Origin: G965212025 sp965212025
GTDB lineage: Bacteria; Pseudomonadota; Gammaproteobacteria; Poriferisulfidales; Oxydemutatoraceae
DNA: 64,000 nt
Direction: 5' to 3'
NCBI GenBank assembly: GCA_965212025.1
Contig: OZ243039.1
Span: forward strand, 930,001 to 994,000
In this document: in pieces, positions 53,412-62,880 of the stretch
Layout of the letters: the number at the start of each line of letters is the position of its first letter
How positions within the stretch are numbered: position 1 is the stretch's first letter
Made by a program: the position numbers and the translations under genes
The notes under the pieces: generated by a model
Told to the model about the DNA's origin: nothing
Databases searched by the model: none
What the model saw: only the letters and a program-made list of their open reading frames with translations

Positions 53412-56015
53412 ATGAATCAGACCGTCAGCAAAAGCTACGAAATTCGTTCGGCTTTTCTGGATTTCTTCCGGCAGCGTGGCCATCGGATTGTGCCTTCCAG
53501 TTCGCTCGTCCCGGCGGGTGACCCCAGTCTGCTGTTCACAAATTCCGGCATGGTGCAGTTCAAGGATATTTTTCTGGGCAATACGCAAAGCGAGTACCAG
53601 CGGGCGGCTAGCTGCCAGCGTTGTTTGCGCGCAGGTGGCAAACACAACGATTTGGAAAATGTGGGCTACACCCGAAGCCATCACACTTTTTTCGAAATGC
53701 TCGGCAACTTCAGTTTCGGTGATTACTCCAAGCGGGAAGCGATTATCTATGCGTGGGAATTTTTGGGGGAAGTCTTGCGATTGCCGCGCGAGAAATTGTG
53801 GGTCACGGTTTATGAAGACGACGATGAGGCGGCAGAAGTCTGGTCAAAGGAAACCGGAATTGACAGGCAACGCATTTCGTCTCTGGGAGAGGCGGACAAT
53901 TTCTGGTCGATGGGAAAAACCGGACCCTGCGGCCCGTGCGCCGAGGTCTACTACGATCGCGGGCCAGAAGTGAAAGGAGGACCGCCGGGGTCGGGCGAAG
54001 ATGGGGAACGCTTTGTTGAGATATGGAACCTGGTCTTCATGCTCTATGAGCGAGACGGGCAGAATCAATTACACGACTTGCCCCGTCAGTGCGTTGATAC
54101 CGGGATGGGTCTGGAGCGTATTTCGGCAGTGATGCAAGGTGTGGAGTCCAATTTTGAAACCGATTTGTTCAACACGCTTCTGCGTCGGGTCGCTGAGCTT
54201 CTTTCTGTGGATGGGTTGGATCATCCTTCTTTGAAAGTGATTGCTGACCATGCCCGTGCCTGTACTTTTTTGATCGCAGACGGGGTTTTTCCTGCCAACG
54301 ACGGACACGGCTATGTTTTAAGGAGAATCATTCGTCGTGCCATCCGTCATGGGCATAAATTGGGCGCGCGGCGACCTTTTTTCCATCAGCTTGCCGGACA
54401 GGTGATTGAGGAGATGCATCTTGTCTATCCTGGGTTGCTTGAGCCGCGTGGCTTCGTGATGCGTGTGTTGGAGTCGGAGGAACTGCGTTTTGCCGAGACG
54501 CTGGACGAGGGCTTGAAAATTCTTGAGGCCGAGCTGCCGAGGCTGTCTGGTTCGGAAATTCCCGGAGAGTTTGTTTTCAAGCTTTTTGACACATACGGAT
54601 TTCCGGCTGACCTGACTGCGGACATTGCCCGTGAAAAAAATCTGCAGGTCGATTTGGCTGGTTTTGAGACCGCCATGCAGGCGCAGCGTTCCCGCTCACG
54701 TGCGGCGGCCGGCTTTCGTGCTTCACGTAAATCAGATGCCCCGGCCATCTCGGTCAAAAGCACATTTTGCGGATACCAGTCGTCTGCCGGAACGGCGCGG
54801 CTGCTTGAGTTGTTCGTGGATGGCAATTCGGTCAACCGTCTCACGCAAAATCAGGATGCAGTTGTGGTGCTGGATGAGACGCCGTTTTATGCGGAAGGCG
54901 GTGGGCAGCTTGGTGATACCGGTCATTTGGAAAACAGGAATGGTTTTTTTGCCGTTCGGGACACCCAAAAACAAGGTCACGCGATCATGCATATCGGCAC
55001 CTTGCAGAAAGGGACAATCCAGGTTGGCGAGACCCTGTTTGCCCGGATTGACCAGCAAAGACGGGCGAATTTGGCGTTAAACCATTCCGCAACGCATCTT
55101 TTGAACGCCGCGCTGCGGCAAGTTCTGGGTAAACACGTTACCCAGAAAGGTTCACTGGTTGCCCCGGATCGCCTGCGCTTCGATTTTTCCCATGACCGGC
55201 GCCTGTCAGAAGCTGAAAAGGCGGAAATAGAAGCTTTGGTGAATCGGGAAATCCGGCGGAACTCGGAAGTGCAGGTTGAACTTTTGCCGCGCGAAGAGGC
55301 TATTGCCAAGGGGGCGATGGCGTTGTTCGGGGAGAAATACGAGGATGAAGTTCGAGTGCTGGGTATGGGGGAATTTTCCATAGAGCTTTGCGGTGGCACA
55401 CACGTAACGCATACCGGCGATATCGGGCTGTTCAAAATCATTTCCGACTCGGCCATTGCTGCCGGAGTCAGGCGTATAGAGGCACTGAGCGGGGAAACGG
55501 CGTGTCAGTACGTTGGTGAAGTGGAGCAGCAGTTGAAAGAGGTGGCACTATTGCTGAAAACGGAGCGTCCCATGCTCCTGGAAAAAGTTAAAAAACTGCT
55601 GGCCGAGCGTCGGGCATTGGCAAAGCGTCCGGACAAAGAACGCCACAGGAGCCTTTTTATTCCGGGAATGCTGAACTCACATGACGTCAACGGGGTCAAA
55701 GTGTTAACGGGATACTTACCGGAGATGGATCGCCAGAACCTGCGCCAACAGGTGGATCTGTTAAAAGGCGATTTGGATCGCGGGGTGGTGGTGGTGGCGG
55801 GCGGTGAAAGTGGCAAAGTGCGCCTGGTGGTAGGGGTCACGCCAAATGCGGTCGGGCAAATTCACGCGGGTCAGCTGGCTTCCAGCCTGGCGGAAAAGCT
55901 GGGTGGCAAAGGGGGTGGTCGCGCCAATATGGCGGAAGCCGGTGGCGATAATCCTCACGCTATTGAGGACGTGCTTTCCCAGGTGCCCACTTGGGTTCGT
56001 GCCCGGACTTCCTGA
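53412..56015 (+). CDS. alaS: Alanyl-tRNA synthetase
   Basis: 867 residues. The catalytic part starts SYEIRSAFLDFFRQRGHRIV with HTFFEMLGNFSFGDY and GMGLERISAVMQG. The editing domain has the metal sites HSATHLLNAAL and ELCGGTHVTHTGD. The C-terminal C-Ala domain has VVVAGGESGKVRLVVGV and GGKGGGRANMAEAGG. It attaches alanine and edits Ser/Gly mischarging. I chose ATG (MNQTVSKS); a GTG five codons earlier overlaps the recX stop. Normal length. Confidence 0.97.
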   Translation: MNQTVSKSYEIRSAFLDFFRQRGHRIVPSSSLVPAGDPSLLFTNSGMVQFKDIFLGNTQSEYQRAASCQRCLRAGGKHNDLENVGYTRSHHTFFEMLGNFSFGDYSKREAIIYAWEFLGEVLRLPREKLWVTVYEDDDEAAEVWSKETGIDRQRISSLGEADNFWSMGKTGPCGPCAEVYYDRGPEVKGGPPGSGEDGERFVEIWNLVFMLYERDGQNQLHDLPRQCVDTGMGLERISAVMQGVESNFETDLFNTLLRRVAELLSVDGLDHPSLKVIADHARACTFLIADGVFPANDGHGYVLRRIIRRAIRHGHKLGARRPFFHQLAGQVIEEMHLVYPGLLEPRGFVMRVLESEELRFAETLDEGLKILEAELPRLSGSEIPGEFVFKLFDTYGFPADLTADIAREKNLQVDLAGFETAMQAQRSRSRAAAGFRASRKSDAPAISVKSTFCGYQSSAGTARLLELFVDGNSVNRLTQNQDAVVVLDETPFYAEGGGQLGDTGHLENRNGFFAVRDTQKQGHAIMHIGTLQKGTIQVGETLFARIDQQRRANLALNHSATHLLNAALRQVLGKHVTQKGSLVAPDRLRFDFSHDRRLSEAEKAEIEALVNREIRRNSEVQVELLPREEAIAKGAMALFGEKYEDEVRVLGMGEFSIELCGGTHVTHTGDIGLFKIISDSAIAAGVRRIEALSGETACQYVGEVEQQLKEVALLLKTERPMLLEKVKKLLAERRALAKRPDKERHRSLFIPGMLNSHDVNGVKVLTGYLPEMDRQNLRQQVDLLKGDLDRGVVVVAGGESGKVRLVVGVTPNAVGQIHAGQLASSLAEKLGGKGGGRANMAEAGGDNPHAIEDVLSQVPTWVRARTS

Positions 56016-56056
56016 ATTTTTCGTTCAGGTTTCTTTCCCGGTTTTAAGAGCTGTCA

Positions 56057-57274
56057 GTGGAAATTGTTGTCCATAAATTCGGAGGGTCTTCGCTTGCCAC
56101 CCTGGAGGCCGTGGAAGGTGTTGCCGCCAAAATTGCCAAGGCTCGACTGACTGAGGAAAAAATCGTAGTCGTGGTGTCTGCCATGGGAAACGAGACCGAC
56201 CGCTTGTTGGACTTGGCGAAGGGTGCGGACAGCAATTGCCGTGGTCGCGAACTGGATGCCATATTGGCTTCCGGTGAACAGGTCAGCGCAGCGCTTCTGG
56301 CGACGATGCTGTTGAAGCATGGTGTTGACGCGGTTTCTTTCAGTGGCAGGCAGGCAGGAATCGTGACTGAGGACAGGCATAATCGGGCACGCATCAAAAG
56401 CATTGACTGCAGCGCGATACGAGCGTGTTTGCATGACGGGAAAGTTGTGGTGGTTGCCGGGTTTCAAGGCACTAATGAAGCTGGAGAGATTACGACTCTG
56501 GGGCGAGGGGGGTCTGACATGACTGCTGTTGCTTTGGCGGCCGTTTTGCAGGCCAACGAGTGCTGGATTTATACGGATGTGGACGGGGTGTATACGACTG
56601 ACCCGCGTATCGAACCGAAAGCGAGAAGGCTGTCACGGGTCACGTTTGAGGAGATGTTGGAAATGGCGAGCTTGGGCACACAGGTTTTACAAAATCGGGC
56701 AGTGCGGTTCGCCGAGGAATACAATGTCCCTCTGCGAGTGCTTTCCACTTTTGTTACAGGAGAAGGAACCTTGATTGTTAAAAATGCAGAAGATTTGGAA
56801 AAGGTCAGGATAGTCGGCATTGCCGCCAACCGGGATGAAGCGCAGCTGACCATCACCCGAGTCAAGGATCAGCCTGGTGTTGCTGCGAGAATACTGGAAG
56901 CCATTGCGGAACAGGATATTGAGGTGGACATGATCGTACAGAATGTGGGGATCAGCAGTCATCAGGCGGATTTCACGTTTACAGTCCACCAAAGAGACTA
57001 TTCGCGGGCTTTGTCATGCCTGCAAGAGCTTGCCAAAGAGTTGGAGTCAGGGTCGGTTTTTGGTGATAATGACATCGTGAAGGTTTCGTTGGTCGGTGTC
57101 GGGATGCGATCCCACGCCGGAATTGCCGCCAAAATGTTTGCCGCGATTGCCAAACACGGCATCAATGTCAAGATGATTTCCACCTCCGAAATTAAAATAT
57201 CCGTGGTGGTGGAGTCGCGGCATGGGGACGAATTGGTGCGTATTTTGCACGAGGCTTTCGAGCTGGACGCCTGA
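56057..57274 (+). CDS. lysC: Aspartate kinase
   Basis: 405 residues with a GTG start. The kinase domain begins EIVVHKFGGSSLATLEAVE and has FQGTNEAGEITTLGRGGSD and YTDVDGVYTTDPR. Two C-terminal ACT domains follow (ITRVKDQPGVAARILEAIAE, and VSLVGVGMRSHAGIAAKMFA with NVKMISTSEIKIS). It phosphorylates aspartate, the first step toward lysine, threonine and methionine. The ACT domains imply feedback control by lysine and/or threonine. In many relatives csrA follows; here it is absent. Confidence 0.95.
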   Translation: MEIVVHKFGGSSLATLEAVEGVAAKIAKARLTEEKIVVVVSAMGNETDRLLDLAKGADSNCRGRELDAILASGEQVSAALLATMLLKHGVDAVSFSGRQAGIVTEDRHNRARIKSIDCSAIRACLHDGKVVVVAGFQGTNEAGEITTLGRGGSDMTAVALAAVLQANECWIYTDVDGVYTTDPRIEPKARRLSRVTFEEMLEMASLGTQVLQNRAVRFAEEYNVPLRVLSTFVTGEGTLIVKNAEDLEKVRIVGIAANRDEAQLTITRVKDQPGVAARILEAIAEQDIEVDMIVQNVGISSHQADFTFTVHQRDYSRALSCLQELAKELESGSVFGDNDIVKVSLVGVGMRSHAGIAAKMFAAIAKHGINVKMISTSEIKISVVVESRHGDELVRILHEAFELDA

Positions 57275-57306
57275 GAGGGACTCTCCAGGGGAGCAATCGT
57301 TACGTC

Positions 57307-57753
57307 ATGCTGCTGGTTTCAAATGTTCCGGGTTTCTGGACTTGTCGCAAGACTTGGCAGCGAAGTGCTTACAACACGATGTGGTGCCTGATTGGTTGCT
57401 CGGTAGGTGACCTCGGTACCATCCTGTTTTTTCAATGGTCCGGAATTGGGTGGCCGGTCCTGGCGATTATGGTTTTGGCGATGGTCAATGGGCTGGTAAC
57501 CAGCCTGATACTTGAGACGGTGGTTTTGCTGCGTGGCGGTATGGCTCTCGTACTGGCTTTCAAAACCGCTTTTGGAATGAGTTTTATTTCCATGCTGGGC
57601 ATGGAGGCCACTATGAATATGGTCGATTTTTTCCTTGTTGGCGGTGCAAGGATTGTTCTTTGGGCCTTACCGTTTATCTTTTTGGCTGGCTTCGTCACCC
57701 CTTGGCCGTACAACTACTGGCAGTTGAAAAAGTACGGCAAGGCCTGCCACTGA
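57307..57753 (+). CDS. DUF4396 membrane protein
   Basis: 148 residues with about four membrane helices: MWCLIGCSVGDLGTILFF, VLAIMVLAMVNGLVTSLI, ALVLAFKTAFGMSFISMLGM and ARIVLWALPFIFLAGFV. The pattern NMVDFFLVGG and FVTPWPYNYWQLKKYGKACH matches DUF4396, seen next to copper or multi-copper proteins in other bacteria, but no role is established. It lies 32 bases after lysC and converges with mobB. Confidence 0.7.
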   Translation: MLLVSNVPGFWTCRKTWQRSAYNTMWCLIGCSVGDLGTILFFQWSGIGWPVLAIMVLAMVNGLVTSLILETVVLLRGGMALVLAFKTAFGMSFISMLGMEATMNMVDFFLVGGARIVLWALPFIFLAGFVTPWPYNYWQLKKYGKACH

Positions 57754-57857
57754 ATCGCGTAGCAAACGGTCTGTCCCGCGGAAACCCGGAAATGGCCGGG
57801 TTTGTCGGCTCTGCGCTCAGGCCTGTTCTGGAGTCAGATCGGCTGAGTCAGCAGTCG

Positions 57858-58412
57858 TTACCACCGAGACCGTAGCAAACCCTCGCGTTCACGGGCAATA
57901 AAGTCTGCAATGGCGGTGCTGTCATTGATGGGCAGCACGGGAATCCTGATGTTTGCAGGGGCTTTTCCATCGCTTGCGAACGCAATGATGTTGGGGTCGT
58001 GTGGGTACAGGGGCGCGCGCCCCAAAACGCTCCGATGCAATTCAATTTTCGGAAAAAACTCTTTTTTGAATCCTTCCACCAGCACCAGATCAAGCGACTT
58101 CAGATCGAGTTTTGGCAGCAGTTCCTGCAACGTGGGTTCGCGTGTGCCTTTTGGCAGTTCCGTAACCAGCGCATGGCGCCTGCTGGAAGAAATCAGCATT
58201 TGTTCCGCGCCTGAGTGGCGCAGTTCATAGCTGTCCTTGCCCGGTATGTCAGTGTCAAAGTCATGGTGAGCGTGTTTGATCACGCCAACCCGCAGCTTTT
58301 TTGCGCACAGCAAGGGGAGCAGCTTTTTTAGCAGTGTGGTTTTGCCGGTGCCACTGATGGCACAAAAGCCAACAATGGACAAAGCGGGAGAAGGAGCTTC
58401 CACGCGAGTCAT
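57858..58412 (-). CDS. mobB: Molybdopterin-guanine dinucleotide biosynthesis adaptor MobB
   Basis: 184 residues. P-loop ISGTGKTTLLKKLLPLL, then LRVGVIKHAHHDFDTDIPGK with DSYELRHSGAEQMLISSSRR, and DLVLVEGFKKEFFPKIELHR are the family hallmarks. This GTP-binding protein assists MobA in forming the guanylated molybdenum cofactor. It overlaps the mobA end by 4 bases. Confidence 0.92.
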   Translation of the reverse strand: MTRVEAPSPALSIVGFCAISGTGKTTLLKKLLPLLCAKKLRVGVIKHAHHDFDTDIPGKDSYELRHSGAEQMLISSSRRHALVTELPKGTREPTLQELLPKLDLKSLDLVLVEGFKKEFFPKIELHRSVLGRAPLYPHDPNIIAFASDGKAPANIRIPVLPINDSTAIADFIAREREGLLRSRW

Positions 58413-59008
58413 GTCAGCAGAAAGCGCGTGACGGCTTTCAGGGAGTCCGGGTCGTTGATGTTCGCAAAGCGCGGGTCACCCTTTTCGTAAACAGCTTCAG
58501 CGACCTTTATTTCCCGAAACCACTGGTCAATTTTCCGTCTGCCACTGCGCAAAAACGCCTCCAGAGAACCCAGAAGTCTTTTGTGCATCAGGCAAAACAC
58601 CGGATGCAATCTTTCTCCTTCCCGCACCGTGACCAGATCTGCCTTGGTTTCGGTCAACTTCAGGCATTGGCGGGCGATCAGATCAGCAGGAGGCGCGGGA
58701 CAATCGCAGGGAAAGGTAGCCAACAGTGGGGTTTCGCAGTATTTGAGGGCAGTGACCATTCCCGCAAGCGGGCCCTGGAAATTCCCCAAAGTGTCTTTGT
58801 GCACCGGGAAGCCATAACTTTCATAGCGCCGGGTGTTTTGGTTGGCATTGATCATGATGCGGCTCACTTGGCCTGATATGGCTGCCAGAACGTGCTCCAC
58901 AGCAGGTTTTCCTGCCAGTTCCATCAGGCCTTTGTCGCACAGCCCCATGCGTCTGCCTTGGCCGCCGCACAGAATGACCCCGGTGATTTCCTTGTCGTCG
59001 CAGTTCAT
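58409..59008 (-). CDS. mobA: Molybdenum cofactor guanylyltransferase MobA
   Basis: 199 residues. The nucleotide-binding GVILCGGQGRRMGLCDKGLM motif, NANQNTRRYESYGFPVHKD, GPLAGMVTALKYC and FPCDCPAPPADLI (Mg-binding Asp) identify MobA. It joins GMP to Mo-molybdopterin for DMSO-reductase-type enzymes, many of which need the Tat system present at 11.6 kb. The start was placed at MNCDDKE. With mobB and moeB nearby the cell must make Mo cofactor. Confidence 0.93.
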   Translation of the reverse strand: MNCDDKEITGVILCGGQGRRMGLCDKGLMELAGKPAVEHVLAAISGQVSRIMINANQNTRRYESYGFPVHKDTLGNFQGPLAGMVTALKYCETPLLATFPCDCPAPPADLIARQCLKLTETKADLVTVREGERLHPVFCLMHKRLLGSLEAFLRSGRRKIDQWFREIKVAEAVYEKGDPRFANINDPDSLKAVTRFLLT

Positions 59009-59152
59009 GAAAAAAGGGTTCAGGACAGGGTTTGGGCAGGATTGGTTATGGCTTGCAGTAACACCTGGGGTAGAATGGCAAGGGCTTCATTTTGTACCCG
59101 TTTTTCGGGCGAATGACAACAAGCTACGAATTATAGATTGGGAGAATTCAAA

Positions 59153-59458
59153 ATGTCGGGTGAAAACAAAACGCAAGAGACACTTCGCATCGAGTCAGCA
59201 GTTTTTCAGCGGCTGCTTGAGCATTTGCGCAAACGTTCGGATGTTCAAAACATCGACTTGATGGAGCTTGCCGATTTTTGTCGGAACTGTCTTGCGGATT
59301 GGTATGTGAAAGCAGCCAAAGACGAAAATATCACTGTCAGCTATGATCAGGCTCGTGAACGGGTTTATGGAATGCCGTACCAGGAGTGGAAGGAAAAGCA
59401 CCAAACCCCGATGACCCCGGAACAGGGAAAAGCATTTTCCGCCCGTGAAAAGAAATAA
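59153..59458 (+). CDS. DUF1244 family protein
   Basis: 101 residues from MSGENKTQ (GGGAG 13 bases upstream). ESAVFQRLLEHLRKRSDVQN, MELADFCRNCLADWYVKAA and YGMPYQEWKEKHQTP match DUF1244, a small all-helical cytosolic protein of unknown function common in proteobacteria. The conserved FCRNC pair of cysteines is present. It is followed closely by moeB. Confidence 0.85.
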   Translation: MSGENKTQETLRIESAVFQRLLEHLRKRSDVQNIDLMELADFCRNCLADWYVKAAKDENITVSYDQARERVYGMPYQEWKEKHQTPMTPEQGKAFSAREKK

Positions 59459-59487
59459 TACCTGAAGCCGATTTTGGCGACGCGCAA

Positions 59488-60240
59488 TTGTTGCGCTACA
59501 GCCGCCAGATCATGCTCCCTGAGATTGGCTTGCAAGGACAGCAGACCTTGCATGATTCCTGCGTTTTGATCATTGGCATGGGAGGCTTGGGCATTCCTCT
59601 GGCGACCTACCTCGCCACCAGCGGTATCGGCAAGCTGATTCTGGTTGACGGCGATTGGGTCGAACTTGGCAATCTTCCCCGCCAGCCTCTCTACGGCGAA
59701 AGTGACGTGGGGATGAAAAAAGTGACTGTGGCGGCAGAGCGTCTGAGGGCATTGAATTCGGAAACTCAAATACAGGCGGTCGCCCAGCATTCCGATGAAG
59801 CCATGATCTCCAATCTCGTGTCCGGAGTGCAGGTGGTGGCCGACAGTTCGGATAATTTCCCAACCCGTTTTGCTGTGAATCGCGCCTGCTGGAGAAGTAC
59901 CAAACCCTTGGTGAGCGCCGCGGTCATTCGTATGGAAGGTCAACTGTCGGTTTTTGACTCCCGGAACCAGGAAAATCCTTGCTACGCCTGCCTCTACCCG
60001 GAACCATACGCGGAACAACCAGAAGAAAGGTGCGTGGAAAATGGCGTAGTCGCGCCTCTGGCCGGAATGATGGGTTGTGCGCAGGCTATGGAAGTCATCA
60101 AGCTCCTGCTGAATATTGGCAGCTCTTTGACGGGTCGGCTGTTGATGCTGGACGCCCTCCTGATGAAGTGGCGTGAAATCCGGTTGCGGAAAAACCCGGG
60201 CTGCGCGGTGTGCGGGACAGCAAAGCCGCTTGCGATATGA
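59488..60240 (+). CDS. moeB: Molybdopterin-synthase adenylyltransferase (MoeB/HesA/ThiF family)
   Basis: About 250 residues. LRYSRQIMLPEIGLQGQQTL, the nucleotide-binding GMGGLGIPLATYLATSGIG, VDGDWVELGNLPRQ, the zinc Cys pairs CYAC and CAVC, and the RCVENGVVAPLAGMMG block are typical. It adenylates the C-terminus of MoaD (or ThiS) before sulfur loading. No ATG is available; the first canonical start in frame is TTG 59488 just before the conserved LRYSRQ, so the start is uncertain. The context with mobAB favours MoeB over ThiF. It overlaps the TraB gene by 4 bases. Confidence 0.85.
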   Translation: MLRYSRQIMLPEIGLQGQQTLHDSCVLIIGMGGLGIPLATYLATSGIGKLILVDGDWVELGNLPRQPLYGESDVGMKKVTVAAERLRALNSETQIQAVAQHSDEAMISNLVSGVQVVADSSDNFPTRFAVNRACWRSTKPLVSAAVIRMEGQLSVFDSRNQENPCYACLYPEPYAEQPEERCVENGVVAPLAGMMGCAQAMEVIKLLLNIGSSLTGRLLMLDALLMKWREIRLRKNPGCAVCGTAKPLAI

Positions 60241-61424
60241 CTGAAACAGACACGCCTCAAAGCATAGAGGTTGGTGGCAGCAGGCTGGACATCCTGGGAA
60301 CGGCCCATGTTTCCAAAGTCAGTCACCAGACAGTAACGGAGCTGATTACCAGCAAAGCCTACGATTCGGTTGCGGTTGAGCTGTGCGCGCATCGTGTGCG
60401 CATGATTTTTGACGAAGGAAAATACTCTGAGACCGACATTTGGAAATTGATCAAAAAAAAGCAGATGGCGGCTTTTGCGACCGGCTTGCTTTTCAGCGCC
60501 TTTCAGCAACGGATTGCCGAACAGCTCGGAGTTCAGCCCGGTTCCGAACTGAAAGCGGCTGTTCGGTTAAGCCGGGAACAATCCATTACCCCGCTTTTGG
60601 TGGATCGGGATATCGGGGTCACTTTCAAACGTCTGTATCGGAGCCTGTCCTTCTGGACCCGGCTTTCCATCCCTTCGCTGATTTTCTTTAGCCTGTTTTC
60701 ACGGCAAAAAATTTCAGCCGAAGAAATAGAGACATTGAAAAAAGGGGATGTGCTTAGCTCTCTTTTTGAACAACTGGAGCTGGAATACAAAGATATTTAT
60801 CAGGCTCTGGTCAAGGAACGGGACTGCTATATGGCAGCAAAAGTCGTGGAATATATCCGTGCCAACAAGCCTTCCCGGGTCTTGCTAGTGGTCGGAGCCG
60901 GTCATGTTAACGGCTTGCTGCGGGAAATCCCCGCTGTCGGGGCAGAGCCACAAACCGTGCTGAAAGACCTGGAATCCATCCCGCAGTCGGCAAAGTGGCC
61001 AAAGTACGTTCCCTGGATCATCGTGGTGATAATCCTCTCTGGTTTTGCCATTGGCTTCAGCCGGGATACGGAACTCGGCTTTAGTCTGGTGCGCGACTGG
61101 GTGCTGATCAACGGTGGCCTGGCAGCTCTTGGAGCCCTGATCGCGGGAGCGCATCCACTAACGGTGGTCACTGCATTCGTGGCTGCCCCCTTGACTTCGA
61201 TCAACCCAACGATTGGCGCCGGCATGGTGACGGCCGCCGCTGAACTGTATTTGCGCAAGCCACTCGTGAGTGACTTCAAGTCGCTGAGAAAATGTACGGG
61301 CAGTCTTACCGGGTGGCGAAAAAACCGTGTGACACGAACTGCACTGATTTTTTTGTTGAGTACTCTCGGTTCGATAGCAGGTACCTGGATTGGTGGCCTG
61401 TGGATTTACGAAAGCCTGAGCTGA
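60237..61424 (+). CDS. TraB/PrgY-family membrane protein
   Basis: 395 residues. The N-terminal TraB domain has LDILGTAHVSKVSHQTVTEL with the conserved GTAH and AVELCAHRV, KKKQMAAFATGLLFSAFQQR, the RD in LVDRDIGVTFKR, and VGAGHVNGL. The C-terminal ~140 residues hold about four membrane helices (KYVPWIIVVIILSGFAIGF, GLAALGALIAGAHPLTVVTA, and others). The family shares a putative metallo-active site with GumN/Tiki; the role in bacteria is not settled. The ATG overlaps the moeB stop. Confidence 0.82.
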   Translation: MTETDTPQSIEVGGSRLDILGTAHVSKVSHQTVTELITSKAYDSVAVELCAHRVRMIFDEGKYSETDIWKLIKKKQMAAFATGLLFSAFQQRIAEQLGVQPGSELKAAVRLSREQSITPLLVDRDIGVTFKRLYRSLSFWTRLSIPSLIFFSLFSRQKISAEEIETLKKGDVLSSLFEQLELEYKDIYQALVKERDCYMAAKVVEYIRANKPSRVLLVVGAGHVNGLLREIPAVGAEPQTVLKDLESIPQSAKWPKYVPWIIVVIILSGFAIGFSRDTELGFSLVRDWVLINGGLAALGALIAGAHPLTVVTAFVAAPLTSINPTIGAGMVTAAAELYLRKPLVSDFKSLRKCTGSLTGWRKNRVTRTALIFLLSTLGSIAGTWIGGLWIYESLS

Positions 61425-61548
61425 CGGTTCTGCTGCCTCGGATGGTTGTTGGGAAGCATGGGAAGCAGGCAGCGCATGGCCTATAAAGAAGAGACGAGTG
61501 TCTGTCGTGCTGTCAGCCGAGATGGCAGACGAGTCAGTGCACAAAAGT

Positions 61549-61888
61549 GATGAGCCGGTCTGTAAGCCGGGTTCTGTGATCGATAGTCATCCATCTAGAA
61601 CGTACGTCACCGCACACCTCTTGCGGCCTACCTGAACCATTGCGCAGGCTACGCGGCTCTTTTTGGCCTTGCTCCAAGTGAGGTTTACCCTGCCGCGTAT
61701 GTTGCCATCCGCGCGGTGCGCTCTTACCGCACCATTTCACCCTTACCAGCACGCGGCTGGCGGTTTGTTTTCTGTGGCACTTTCTGTAGGCTCACGCCCC
61801 CCAGGTGTTACCTGGCACTTTGCCTTATGGAGCCCGGACTTTCCTCTGCCACTTAGGAGGGTGACAGCGACTATCCGACCGACTCACC
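61549..61888 (-). ncRNA. rnpB: RNase P RNA, class A
   Basis: On the minus strand the gene starts near GAGTCGGTCGGATAGTCGC and has the universal P4 5' strand GAGGAAAGTCCGGGCTCC. GCCAGGTAACACCTGG, GTGCGGTAAGAGCGCACC and AAACCTCACTTGGAGCAAGG follow, and the 3' end reads ACAGAACCCGGCTTACAGAC. All match class A RNase P RNA as in E. coli. It is the ribozyme that removes tRNA 5' leaders. The exact ends are accurate to a few bases. A -10-like TATACT (61895-61900, minus strand) lies just upstream. Confidence 0.96.
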
Positions 61889-61894
61889 ACTTTC

Positions 61895-61900
61895 AGTATA
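61895..61900 (-). promoter_or_regulatory. -10 element of rnpB
   Basis: TATACT on the minus strand, about 7 bases before the RNA 5' end. No good -35 was found. Confidence 0.4.
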
Positions 61901-62024
61901 GCCTGCCGGATGGCACGAAGCCGCCATCCGGAGACGAGGTTCCGGGCTTTTCTCTGCCCACGTACGATGTGGGCAGAGACCATCCGTCCAACTTGTCACG
62001 TTGGTCTACATGTGCCGTGCAGTG

Positions 62025-62880
62025 CCAAGCTAGGCCAAGCCGACTTGACGATGGCGTGGTTGCCATCCGTGGGCATTCCCCCAGACACGCCACGCCTTTT
62101 CATCTCCCGGGGGCGGGCGGGAACCGGGCGTTCCCGGTCTTTGAATTTCGGGAAGCAGGCTGGGTGTTGCGAAAGGAAAGTGGAAACAGCGTTCGTGGCA
62201 CGGCGTTTACTGCTCCGGGTGCTTCCGCAGAGGAGTTCAGGGATCTGCACCGACTCCGGCTGTTTTAGTCGGGGGCTTTCTCACCCATTGTAGCGGCGTA
62301 GCCCTGTCCGACTTGACGATGGCGTGAAGTTGCCATCCGTGGGCATTCCCCCAGACACGCCACGCCTTTTCATCCGGCCGGGGGGTGGCGGCGGGCGGGA
62401 ACCGGGCGTTCCCGGGGGCGGGCGGGAACCCGTTCCCGGTCTTTGAATTTCGGGAAGCAGGCCGGGTGTTGCGAAAGGAAAGTGGAAACAGCGTTCGTGG
62501 CACGACGTTTACTGCTCCGGGTGCTTCCGCAGAGGAGTTCAGGGATCATGCACCGACCTTGGCTGTTTTAGTCGGGGGCTTCTTCACCCATTGTGGCGGC
62601 GTAGCCCTGTCCGACTTGACGATGGCGTGAAGTTGCCATCCGTGGGCAATCCCCCAGACACGCCACGTCCTTTTCATCTCCCGGGGGGTGGGCGGGAACC
62701 GGGCGTTCCTGGTCTTTGAATTTCGGGAAGCAGGCCGGGTGTTGCGAAAGGAAAGTGGAAACAGCGTTCGTGGCACGACGTTTACTGCTCCGGGTGCTTC
62801 CGCAGGGGAGTTCAGGGATCTGCACCGACCTTGGCTGTTTTAGTCGGGGGCTTCTTCACCCATTGTGGCGGCGTAGCCCT
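62025..62880. repeat. Triplicated ~270-303-bp spacer between the SPOR gene and rnpB
   Basis: CCCATTGTRGCGGCGTAGCC recurs at about 62284, 62587 and 62859, the last being the real 3' end of the SPOR gene. Each unit carries the last ~20 codons of that gene in antisense and ~230 bases of the downstream spacer (GTGGGCATTCCCCCAGACAC, CTTTGAATTTCGGGAAGCAG, GCTCCGGGTGCTTCCGCAG). GC-rich GGGGGCGGGCGGGAACC tracts differ in copy between units. The breakpoint joins the end of SPOR to CCGACTTGACG. No gene lies within. Confidence 0.9.
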
